Assembly (NCBI GenBank): GCA_007117785.1
Contig: SKFV01000307.1
Coordinates: 1 to 5,769, forward strand
Direction: 5' to 3'
Length of the DNA stretch: 5,769 bases
Origin: Pseudomonas sp.
Lineage (GTDB): Bacteria > Pseudomonadota > Gammaproteobacteria > Pseudomonadales > Pseudomonadaceae
Positions 1-5,718 of the stretch are shown one piece after another (position 1 is the stretch's first letter; every line of letters starts with the position of its first letter). Under the pieces are notes generated by a model. It was not told the DNA's origin. It saw nothing but the letters and a program-made list of their open reading frames with translations, and did no database searches. A program made the position numbers and the translations under genes.

Positions 1-525
1 ACCGATGTGAAGACCCTGCGCGAACGCGCACGCAAGCATATCGAAGACGGTGCGGTTACCGAGGGTTATACCGCCAACCGGGAAAATGTCATCAATATTC
101 TCAATGAGGCGCTGGCGACCGAGATCGTCTGCACCTTGCGTTACAAGAGCCATTATTTCCGTGCCGACGGCATCAATGCGAGCGTTGCGGCGAAGGAGTT
201 CCTTGAGCACGCGACTCAGGAGCAACAGCATGCCGACTGGTTGGCTGAGCGGATTGTTCAGCTTGGCGGCAAGCCGAATTTTTCCCCCGATGGTTTGCTG
301 AGCCGATCCCATGCCGACTATGTCGAGGGCGAGAGCCTGCGGGAAATGATTATCGAAGATCTGGTTGCCGAGCGGATTGCTATCGATAGCTATCGAGAAA
401 TAGCCCGTTACCTGGGTGACCAGGACCCGACATCGCGTCGCGTCATTGAAGAAATTCTCGCTCAGGAAGAGGAACATGCCGAGGATATGGCCGGCCTGCT
501 TAATGATCTGCCCTCTGATGCCTGA
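1..525 (+). CDS. Ferritin-like diiron protein (bacterioferritin-type), 5' end just outside window
   Basis: Predicted four-helix-bundle ferritin-like protein that would oxidise Fe(II) at a carboxylate-bridged diiron site and store or detoxify iron in the cytoplasm. Numbering from the GTG at position 7, the ferroxidase ligands can be read as E39, E72-x-x-H75, E122 and E154-x-x-H157; this matches the order and near-spacing of bacterioferritin, with a loop about seven residues longer between the second and third ligands. The segment 'LVAERIAIDSYREI' and the C-terminal 'EEEHAED' are typical of the family. The frame is open to the left edge and reads Thr-Asp before the GTG, so the natural start is probably an ATG immediately outside the window (Met-Thr-Asp-Val-Lys...) and the internal GTG is a valine. 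The C-terminus is complete. Whether it binds haem or forms a 24-mer cannot be told from sequence alone. A Dps-like or rubrerythrin-like role is less likely because there is no rubredoxin Cys pair. Confidence 0.85.
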   Translation, partial: TDVKTLRERARKHIEDGAVTEGYTANRENVINILNEALATEIVCTLRYKSHYFRADGINASVAAKEFLEHATQEQQHADWLAERIVQLGGKPNFSPDGLLSRSHADYVEGESLREMIIEDLVAERIAIDSYREIARYLGDQDPTSRRVIEEILAQEEEHAEDMAGLLNDLPSDA

Positions 526-618
526 CCTGCTCTCGCTGTCGCAATTCTCTGACCCCGCCTGGGCTCAGTGCATGCGCTGGCAGCGATAGCAAAGAGGCAT
601 GCCGGGTGCAATCAGGCA

Positions 619-648
619 TTGAAGGCAGGATGCTGATGCGGGATTAAT
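619..648 (+). promoter_or_regulatory. Possible sigma-70 promoter before the DUF924 gene
   Basis: TTGAAG (619-624) and ATTAAT (643-648) are separated by 18 bases; each matches 4 of 6 consensus positions. The pair lies in the 154-base gap after the ferritin-like gene, about 30 bases before the next start codon. The match is modest and could be chance. I see no other function in this gap. Confidence 0.3.
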
Positions 649-679
649 CTTTGCCATGCAGAATGTCTGGAGATGAGAC

Positions 680-1216
680 ATGTCTACTGCCGTACTCTCG
701 TTCTGGTTTGAGGAGATTGATTCGAAGCTCTGGTTTGCGACAGCCCCAGCCTTTGATGACCTGATTGGCCAGCGCTTTACGACGGTGATGCAGCAGGCTG
801 TTGCTGGAGAGCTCTATGCGTGGCGAGACTCTGCAGCTGGTCGTCTGGCAGAAATCATTGTGCTGGACCAGTTCTTCCGCAATGTATATCGCAATACGCC
901 TCAGGCTTTCGCTCATGATCCCATGGCGCTGGTCCTTGCTCAGGAAGCCGTATCTGCCGGCGCCTTGAATGAGCTGAGCCCGGTGCAGAGAAGTTTTCTG
1001 CTGATGCCATATATGCATAGCGAGTCAAAACAGATACATCTGTTGGCTGAAGCGCTGTTCGAAGTGTATGCCCCGGCCAGAAACCATCAGTACGAGCTGC
1101 GTCACAAAGCAATTATTGATCGCTTTGGCCGTTACCCACACAGAAATGCAATTCTCGGCCGTCGTTCAACGCCAGAGGAAATTGCCTTTCTCAAGCAGCC
1201 AGGGTCGAGTTTTTGA
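680..1216 (+). CDS. DUF924 family protein
   Basis: A 178-residue soluble protein of the DUF924 family, whose members are predicted to be all-helical with a TPR-like fold and whose biochemical role is not established. It is full length for the family and shows its hallmarks in order: FWF near the N-terminus (residues 8-10) with W18-F19, the DQFFRNVYR block (63-71) followed by a TP-x-AF-x-xDP-x-AL segment (to about 84), MPYMHSE (109-115), and the C-terminal RFGRYPHRN motif (148-156) leading into LGR-x-STPEE. The ATG at 680 is supported by GGAG at 669-672, seven bases upstream. No signal peptide or membrane segment is visible. It stands alone between the ferritin-like gene (154 bases away) and the GFA gene (65 bases away), so context adds little about function. 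Family assignment is firm; no reaction should be assigned. Confidence 0.92.
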   Translation: MSTAVLSFWFEEIDSKLWFATAPAFDDLIGQRFTTVMQQAVAGELYAWRDSAAGRLAEIIVLDQFFRNVYRNTPQAFAHDPMALVLAQEAVSAGALNELSPVQRSFLLMPYMHSESKQIHLLAEALFEVYAPARNHQYELRHKAIIDRFGRYPHRNAILGRRSTPEEIAFLKQPGSSF

Positions 1217-1281
1217 GTGCTTGTAGTCAGTTAAATGGCCCCGAGTCACGGTAGAGTGATGTTTCAGGTTAAGGAGTAACC

Positions 1282-1695
1282 ATGTATAGCGGCCGTTGTT
1301 TATGTGGCGGTGTTGCCTTCGAGATTGAAGGTGAGTTGGAGCCAATCCAGGTGTGCCATTGTTCACAGTGCCGCAAGGCACAAGGCTCGGCTTTTGCGAC
1401 CAATATTCCGGTTTCAACAGCAGCTTACAAACTGCTGAAAGGCGCTGAATTACTGAGTTCTTTTGAGTCCTCACCCGGCAAGCAGCGGGTGTTCTGCAAG
1501 GTATGCGGCTCACCGCTGTCCAGCAAACGCACCGATTTGCCGGATCTGCTGCGGGTCAGGGCAGGCACCATTGAGGGTGAGTTGGCGACACGGTCAGTGA
1601 CGCATTTTCACTATGCATCAAAGGCGAACTGGCTGGTCATCAATGATGATGTGGCGAAATTCCCCGGAGCCTATGTACCGCCGGATAAGGCATGA
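1282..1695 (+). CDS. GFA family (glutathione-dependent formaldehyde-activating enzyme-like) zinc protein
   Basis: A 137-residue cytoplasmic protein of the GFA/DUF636 family, named after Gfa, reported to speed the condensation of formaldehyde with glutathione. All seven family cysteines are present: C6-x-C8 followed by GG, the C25-x-C27-x-x-C30 cluster (VCHCSQCRK), and C72-x-x-C75 (FCKVCGSPL). In the family C6, C8, C72 and C75 hold a structural zinc, and the middle trio sits at the proposed glutathione/catalytic site. Length is typical. AAGGAG at 1271-1276 lies five bases before the ATG, which makes the start secure. Most family members are paralogues of unknown substrate, and no formaldehyde dehydrogenase gene (frmA/fdh-like) is visible here, so formaldehyde activation is only a family-name inference. 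It could join the DUF924 gene in one transcript (65-base gap, no clear terminator), but this is not shown. Confidence 0.9.
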   Translation: MYSGRCLCGGVAFEIEGELEPIQVCHCSQCRKAQGSAFATNIPVSTAAYKLLKGAELLSSFESSPGKQRVFCKVCGSPLSSKRTDLPDLLRVRAGTIEGELATRSVTHFHYASKANWLVINDDVAKFPGAYVPPDKA

Positions 1696-1799
1696 GTGTT
1701 TTCCGCTGCCATGCGGGCAGGCTAATACCATGAGATACCAAAACCTGGGAATCGAGAGCCATCAACGGCTGCCGGGACACTGGCATTGGGGGTAGAGGT

Positions 1800-2609
1800 A
1801 TGTCGGGGAAAATCCGAAAGCGACTGGTCAGGCATGCTGAAGCTCTGCATCAAGAGTGCGCGCTGGTATTTGCCCGGCGGCTACAGCTGACGCCGGCTGA
1901 TGTTCATCGCCTGCGGGTATCGGTCAAGGAGTTACGGGCGCTCTGGCAAGTGCTGAAACCCTTTCAGGCCAAAGGGCAGGCGAATACGGCCAGTCGGGAG
2001 ATAGGCAAGGCTGCCAAGCAACTGGCAGCGGCGCGCGATCAACATGTTCAACTCAAAACCCTGGATAAACGTATCCGCAAGGCTCAGGGCGCGGAGCTGT
2101 CTGCTCTCAGGATGGCGCGAGATCAGCTGGCCGCTGAGCAGCCAGAGGTGCCTGAGCAGGCCGTGTTGAAGGCCGAGATTGTATCGGGCTTCATCCACGA
2201 CCGGCAGCGCTGGCACGATCTGGAACTCTCCTGCGGCAAGCGCGAGTTGATGCGTAATGGCTACGGAAGACTGTATCGCAAGGCACGCAAATGCTTTCAT
2301 CGCGCCGCTGCCAGCGGCAAGGCTGAGGATTGGCATCGGTTGCGCCGCTGGGTCAAGTATCTGGCCCTGTCACTACCGGTGCTTGCCGACGACAGCAAGG
2401 CGAAAGTCCTGGCTGCTCGCTATGCCAAACTCGGCCGGCAACTGGGTGACCTGAATGATCTGGATGTGCTGGCAAGCAGCTTGAAGCAGTTACCGGACAA
2501 AAATGCCATGTCCACACACCAGGCAATTGCCCTGGTCGAACAGCGGGCGGATGCGTTGCAGAAAAAGTGCCACAAGCGTGCCAGCCGACTGTTCGATCAC
2601 AAGAAATAA
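1800..2609 (+). CDS. CHAD domain-containing protein
   Basis: A 269-residue basic, largely helical protein with a CHAD (conserved histidine alpha-helical) domain over most of its length. CHAD proteins bind inorganic polyphosphate and some localise to polyphosphate granules; they often sit beside or are fused to CYTH triphosphatase domains. The evidence is the N-terminal repeat core VHRLRVSVKELRAL (residues 35-48, H36), its C-terminal counterpart WHRLRRWVKYL (178-188, H179), and the following LGDLNDLDVL (215-224), a characteristic CHAD block. Lys/Arg-rich helices between them fit binding to a polyanion. The C-terminus ends in a His/Lys-rich stretch. There is no CYTH domain in the protein or next to it. 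The ATG at 1800 is preceded by GGGGG (1788-1792) and AGAGG (1794-1798), of which the former has better spacing. The 3' end overlaps the end of the opposing glutaredoxin-MauE gene by 13 bases. Confidence 0.88.
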   Translation: MSGKIRKRLVRHAEALHQECALVFARRLQLTPADVHRLRVSVKELRALWQVLKPFQAKGQANTASREIGKAAKQLAAARDQHVQLKTLDKRIRKAQGAELSALRMARDQLAAEQPEVPEQAVLKAEIVSGFIHDRQRWHDLELSCGKRELMRNGYGRLYRKARKCFHRAAASGKAEDWHRLRRWVKYLALSLPVLADDSKAKVLAARYAKLGRQLGDLNDLDVLASSLKQLPDKNAMSTHQAIALVEQRADALQKKCHKRASRLFDHKK

Positions 2610-3370
2610 CGTAGCATCCATAGCCCCATTGCCATCATCATCAGATTCTCGGTCAGTGAGGTAAAGCCCAGGGGTACATTGCTGCTACCGCCGACACAGG
2701 CGCATTTGAGCTCACGCTTGTCGATGTACACCGCCTTGAAGACCGACGCCGCCCCTATGCTGCCTATGAAGAGGGCGACCGGAATGGCCAGCCACAGCAT
2801 GGCTCCGGCAACCATGAGCACCCCGGCGAGCAGCTCGGCGAAGGGATACACATAGGCATAGGGCACCTTGCGCCGGGCGAGCAGGTCGTAGTTGAGAAAC
2901 ATATTGGAGAAGCTCTCAACGTCCTGGAGTTTCAGCAGCGCCAGAATACACATGCTGAAGGCCACAAACAGCTCACCGCTGCGCAGGCTCAGCAGGCCAT
3001 GCCCTGCCATCCAGCTGACAGCGAGGGCCAGCAAGGCGGCGACGCAGAACACGGCGATGACGGGTCGGTAGCTGGTTTCTTCGGCCGATTTGACCTTCTT
3101 GCCGAAGTGTTTGCGCAGCGCTTCATAACCACCGATATGCTTTTTGCCAATATAAACCTGCGGCGTGGTCTCTACGCCGTATTCGGCCTTGAAAGCATCC
3201 ACCTCTTCACGCAAGGTCAGGTGGTGGTCTGCTACGCGGTAACCGTTGCGCTCGAGCAGGTCGAGTGACTTCAGGCCGAAGGGGCACTGATGTGCTGTCA
3301 TGACCATGCGGTAAAGCGTGGCCTGTGTTGCCGGGTCAGACGATGGTTCAGATGACGTTTCAGATGACAT
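2597..3370 (-). CDS. Glutaredoxin-MauE/DoxX-like fusion membrane protein
   Basis: A 257-residue two-part protein. Residues about 17-92 form a glutaredoxin-like thioredoxin fold: beta strand, active-site CPFG (C29, single cysteine, so monothiol type), the cis-proline TTPQVYIG (P70) and the IGGYEAL (79-85) glutathione-binding segment. Residues about 103-257 hold four or five hydrophobic helices (near 103-122, 133-148, 173-192, 194-212, 238-256) resembling the MauE/DoxX redox-associated membrane family, including a loop Cys pair C223-x-C225 followed by GG. The likely role is thiol-disulfide or glutathione-linked electron transfer between the cytoplasmic glutaredoxin domain and the membrane cysteine pair; the partner is unknown. 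There is no signal peptide; a Ser/Glu-rich tail of about 16 residues precedes the fold. AGGAG at 3376-3380, five bases before the ATG on this strand, fixes the start. No mau cluster or mercury-resistance gene is nearby, so methylamine or mercury functions are not supported. Confidence 0.87.
   Translation of the reverse strand: MSSETSSEPSSDPATQATLYRMVMTAHQCPFGLKSLDLLERNGYRVADHHLTLREEVDAFKAEYGVETTPQVYIGKKHIGGYEALRKHFGKKVKSAEETSYRPVIAVFCVAALLALAVSWMAGHGLLSLRSGELFVAFSMCILALLKLQDVESFSNMFLNYDLLARRKVPYAYVYPFAELLAGVLMVAGAMLWLAIPVALFIGSIGAASVFKAVYIDKRELKCACVGGSSNVPLGFTSLTENLMMMAMGLWMLRYFL
3332..3367 (-). repeat. Three 12-bp tandem repeats encoding a Ser/Glu-rich N-terminus
   Basis: On the minus strand, directly after the ATG, three consecutive 12-base units read TCATCTGAAACG, TCATCTGAACCA and TCGTCTGACCCG (3367-3356, 3355-3344, 3343-3332). 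They encode SSET, SSEP and SSDP. The units keep the reading frame, so gain or loss of a copy would lengthen or shorten the tail ahead of the glutaredoxin fold without a frameshift. Confidence 0.75.
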
Positions 3371-3492
3371 AGTTACTCCTGTTGCGACCCATTCGTCGGC
3401 ATTTCAGCAACTGATGTTCAGCTACTCTTGTAGTAAGCGTAGCAAAGCCCGGTTCTAGCCTAAGAAAGCAGTGCAAGCTGAGTTCGATTGAG

Positions 3493-3531
3493 ATCCTTAA
3501 GACGCGTTACTGGCAATTGTCTATCCTTAAG
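3493..3531. repeat. Direct repeat ATCCTTAAG in divergent spacer, possible operator pair
   Basis: ATCCTTAAG occurs at 3493-3501 and again at 3523-3531, exactly 30 bases apart, roughly three helical turns. The core CTTAAG is a palindrome and the right copy extends to CCTTAAGG (3525-3532). The repeats lie 29-67 bases before the membrane-protein start in the 189-base spacer between the two divergent genes. This is where an operator would be expected, but no regulator is encoded nearby and no clear -10/-35 pair was found in the spacer on either strand. Confidence 0.35.
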
Positions 3532-3559
3532 GCAACATCAACCAACAGACAGGTGAAAC

Positions 3560-3934
3560 ATGTCAGTTTTAGTCATTGTATTGGGGATTGTGATCTTGCT
3601 GCTCGGGCTGGCGGTACTGATCAGGCCGAATCAGGTGCTGGCCCTGCTGGATGAGTACGCTGGTACCCAGCTGTTGTTCTTTACCTCGGTGATTGGTCGG
3701 GTATTTTTGGGCCTGGTGCTCTTGCTGGCCGCCTTCGAATCGCGCTTTCCGGGCGTGTTGCAGGTGTTGGGTGTGATTGCCATCGTATTGGGCACGGCGA
3801 CCGCCTTGATGGGGCGCGAGAAGGTCGGAAAAATCGCCAAGCGCGTCGACGACCTGCCGGTTTTGCTGAAACGTGTGATTGGCGCTTTCTGGGTATTGAT
3901 TGGTGGCCTGCTGATCTGGCTGGGCTGGCGCTAG
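3560..3934 (+). CDS. Small integral membrane protein of unknown function
   Basis: A 124-residue hydrophobic protein that I do not recognise. Four membrane helices can be read at about residues 3-21, 43-59, 66-84 and 106-123. A loop containing RPNQ and DEY lies between helices 1 and 2, and a basic, charged loop (GREKVGKIAKRVDDLP, 85-100) lies between helices 3 and 4. By the positive-inside rule that basic loop should be cytoplasmic. There are no cysteines or histidines and no obvious catalytic motif, so a structural, small transporter-like or accessory role is as likely as any other. AGGTGA at 3551-3556 precedes the ATG at 3560. It is transcribed away from the glutaredoxin-MauE gene and toward the CDGSH-GltS gene, with 128 bases before the preferred start of the latter. 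Coding is supported by the good RBS and the consistent hydrophobic helix pattern. Confidence 0.75.
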   Translation: MSVLVIVLGIVILLLGLAVLIRPNQVLALLDEYAGTQLLFFTSVIGRVFLGLVLLLAAFESRFPGVLQVLGVIAIVLGTATALMGREKVGKIAKRVDDLPVLLKRVIGAFWVLIGGLLIWLGWR

Positions 3935-3960
3935 AGCGGCGCTTTTCTTTGCAAGGCAAA
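3927..3960 (+). terminator. Weak terminator-like hairpins after the membrane-protein gene
   Basis: GCGC (3928-3931) can pair with GCGC (3939-3942) around a seven-base loop, with one further G-U pair, and is followed directly by TTTTCTTT (3943-3950). A second short hairpin, TTTGC-AAG-GCAAA (3948-3960), is followed by ATTTTG. Stems are only 4-5 base pairs and the first begins within the last codons of the gene. A partial or inefficient terminator is possible. Confidence 0.3.
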
Positions 3961-4046
3961 ATTTTGTAGCACTCTGTCAGCCTGCGCTGGCGGCAGGTGC
4001 GGGTTCAGGCTGCTAGGGTGAGTAGCAACAAATTGATGAGCCAGAC

Positions 4047-4052
4047 AAGGAA
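4047..4052 (+). promoter_or_regulatory. Ribosome binding site deciding the CDGSH-GltS start
   Basis: AAGGAA lies ten bases before the ATG at 4063. The in-frame GTG at 3997 has no good purine tract upstream, and the ATG at 4036 has AGGGTGAG (4015-4022) at a long 13-base distance. The 4063 ATG also starts the protein a short, sensible distance before the first CDGSH motif. Confidence 0.5.
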
Positions 4053-4062
4053 TATAAGCCTT

Positions 4063-5601
4063 ATGAGCAAGCCAGTCATCGCAGACAATAAGCCGATCAA
4101 GAAACAGCTCACCGAGGGTGAGGAATATTTTTTCTGCACCTGCGGCCGCTCGAAGGACCAGCCGTTCTGCGATGGCTCGCATGCCGATACCGGCTTTACC
4201 CCGAAAAGCTTTGTGGCCGAGGAATCCGGTGATGCCTGGCTGTGCCAGTGCAAACATACGGGTGATGCGCCTTTCTGTGATGGTACGCACAAAGACTTTG
4301 CTGACGAGCAGGCGGGTGAAGAGGGCCCCGGCAAGGATGATGGCGATGACCAGGTTATTGCCAAAGCGACCGCGGAAGAACCCACCGTCGAGTTTATTCA
4401 TCAGTTGGCCCGTGAGGGACTGAAAGGGGTTGGCCCACATGGGCCGGTGGCAGCCATGGGTGTGCCGCGCCACAGCTTGCCGGACTGGAATGATTTGCAG
4501 CTGATGGTGGCGCAGCTGGCCAGACGTCCGCTGATGGAAGATGAGCCAGTGGCGACCGAGCTGGTGATCGGGCCGGAAGCGAAGAAACCGCTGACGCTTG
4601 ATATACCCTTGCTGGTGTCGGATATGTCTTTTGGAGCCTTGTCGCAGGAAGCCAAGATAGCCCTGGCCAAAGGGGCCGACATGGCGGGTACTGGTATTTG
4701 CTCGGGCGAGGGCGGCATGCTGCCGGAAGAGCAAGAGGCCAATTCCCGTTATTTCTATGAATTGGGCAGCGCTCAGTATGGGTACAGTGAGTCCCAGTTG
4801 ACCAAGGTACAGGCCTTCCATTTCAAGGGCGGGCAAGCGGCCAAGACTGGCACCGGTGGGCATCTGCCGGCGAACAAGAATGTCGGCAAGATTGCCGAGG
4901 TGCGTAACCTGAAAGAGGGCACGTCCGCAGTTTCACCGCCGACCTTCAAGGACCTGTGTACAGTCGCCGATTTCAAACGTTTTGCTGATCGGGTGCGCGA
5001 GGTCACCGGCGGCATTCCGGTCGGTTTCAAATTGAGTGCCAATCATATCGAACAGGATATCCAGTTTGCCCTGGATGCCGGTGCTGACTACCTCATTCTG
5101 GATGGGCGTGGTGGCGGTACCGGTGCGTCACCGGAAATGTTCCGAGACCACATCAGTGTGCCGACAATTCCGGCACTGGCCCGCGCCCGGCGCTATCTGG
5201 ACAAGCAAAAAGCCAGTGGCCGGGTCACCCTGATCGTGACCGGTGGCTTGCGGGTTCCGATGGATTTCGTCAAGGCGCTGGCCTTGGGGGCAGATGGCGT
5301 GGCCCTGGCCAATAGCGCCATCCAGGCAGTTGGTTGCGTGGGCGCGCGCATGTGTCACACCAATAACTGTCCTGCCGGCATTGCTACCCAGCGGGAAGAT
5401 TTGCGCAAGCGTCTGGATCTGGACAAGTCGGCCGCTCAGTTGCAGACCTTTTTGCAGGCATCCACTGAATTGATGCAGGTGATGGCACGGGCCTGCGGGC
5501 ATCATGCCTTGAGTGATTTCAATCCGCGTGATCTGGCCACCTGGCAACGCGAGATGGCGCTGTTGTCCGGGGTGGAGTATGCCGGGCTGACCAAACTCTG
5601 A
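4063..5601 (+). CDS. Twin-CDGSH iron-sulfur / FMN-binding glutamate synthase-domain fusion protein
   Basis: A 512-residue protein with two parts. Residues 25-76 hold two complete CDGSH sites, each C-x-C-x8-C-D-G-[S/T]-H: C25, C27, C36, H40 and C61, C63, C72, H76. Each should bind a [2Fe-2S] cluster through three Cys and one His, as in the twin-motif MiNT/CISD3 type. An acidic linker (about 81-97) leads to a region from about 110 to the end matching the FMN-binding domain of glutamate synthase: SDMSFGALS (186-194), SGEGG (214-218), K255-x-x-Q258, SPP, GGGTGASP (350-357) and the [3Fe-4S] triad C425-x5-C431-x4-C436 followed by PAGIATQ. By eye K255, Q258 and R281 align with residues that hold 2-oxoglutarate in ferredoxin-GltS. 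The glutaminase and C-terminal domains of GltB are absent, so it is not a complete glutamate synthase; the substrate is unknown. Upstream in-frame starts at 3997 (GTG) and 4036 (ATG) would add 22 or 9 residues. No export signal or membrane helix is seen. Confidence 0.92.
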   Translation: MSKPVIADNKPIKKQLTEGEEYFFCTCGRSKDQPFCDGSHADTGFTPKSFVAEESGDAWLCQCKHTGDAPFCDGTHKDFADEQAGEEGPGKDDGDDQVIAKATAEEPTVEFIHQLAREGLKGVGPHGPVAAMGVPRHSLPDWNDLQLMVAQLARRPLMEDEPVATELVIGPEAKKPLTLDIPLLVSDMSFGALSQEAKIALAKGADMAGTGICSGEGGMLPEEQEANSRYFYELGSAQYGYSESQLTKVQAFHFKGGQAAKTGTGGHLPANKNVGKIAEVRNLKEGTSAVSPPTFKDLCTVADFKRFADRVREVTGGIPVGFKLSANHIEQDIQFALDAGADYLILDGRGGGTGASPEMFRDHISVPTIPALARARRYLDKQKASGRVTLIVTGGLRVPMDFVKALALGADGVALANSAIQAVGCVGARMCHTNNCPAGIATQREDLRKRLDLDKSAAQLQTFLQASTELMQVMARACGHHALSDFNPRDLATWQREMALLSGVEYAGLTKL

Positions 5602-5609
5602 GTTGCAGC

Positions 5610-5633
5610 TTGCCGGGCGGAAAGACCCGGCAA
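5610..5633 (+). terminator. Perfect 8-bp hairpin after CDGSH-GltS
   Basis: TTGCCGGG (5610-5617) pairs fully with CCCGGCAA (5626-5633) around an eight-base loop, nine bases after the stop codon. It is GC-rich and well placed for a terminator, but it is followed by TGAATTCC rather than a T-run, so it may instead protect the mRNA 3' end or need Rho. Confidence 0.55.
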
Positions 5634-5641
5634 TGAATTCC

Positions 5642-5664
5642 CTGTGCGGTCTGTCGCCGCACAG
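5642..5664 (+). terminator. Second perfect 8-bp hairpin
   Basis: CTGTGCGG (5642-5649) pairs fully with CCGCACAG (5657-5664) around a seven-base loop. It starts eight bases after the first hairpin and also lacks a T-run. The two hairpins are unrelated in sequence. It lies 54 bases before the next start codon and could act as a backup terminator or as a 5' leader element of the next gene. Confidence 0.45.
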
Positions 5665-5718
5665 TCACCTGCCTGTGGCATGCTGTTTGTTATCTGAAGC
5701 AACACCAAAGGACAGCCA

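Noticed and set aside
518..589. 23-codon open frame starting inside the end of the ferritin-like gene
   Set aside because: Too short, no ribosome binding site, and no recognisable feature.
1706..1720. CTGCC / GGCAG hairpin after the GFA gene as a terminator
   Set aside because: The stem is only five pairs and no T-run follows.
1613..1795. 60-codon frame running from the GFA gene into the gap before the CHAD gene
   Set aside because: Mostly out-of-frame with the GFA gene, no RBS, and the gap portion looks non-coding.
3957..3966. CAAAATTTTG perfect 10-bp palindrome
   Set aside because: A short AT-rich palindrome is expected by chance and overlaps the weak terminator-like hairpins; no second copy was found to support an operator.
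3981..3997. CCTGC / GCAGG hairpin upstream of CDGSH-GltS
   Set aside because: A 5-bp stem with a 7-base loop in GC-rich DNA is weak, and there is no T-run or Shine-Dalgarno masking to suggest a riboswitch or attenuator.
4033..4058. TTGATG and TATAAG resembling -35 and -10 boxes just before the CDGSH-GltS start
   Set aside because: The spacer is only 14 bases, and transcription would start at or after the preferred ATG at 4063, leaving no leader.
3931..4863. Long 310-codon open frame on the minus strand
   Set aside because: It lies antisense to the clearly coding CDGSH-GltS gene, has a composition (His/Arg/Gln-rich) typical of a reverse-frame shadow, and matches no family I know.
4063..5601. 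Annotation as glutamate synthase large subunit (gltB)
   Set aside because: The N-terminal glutaminase domain, the central domain and the C-terminal beta-helix domain are all absent, and two CDGSH motifs occupy the N-terminus instead.
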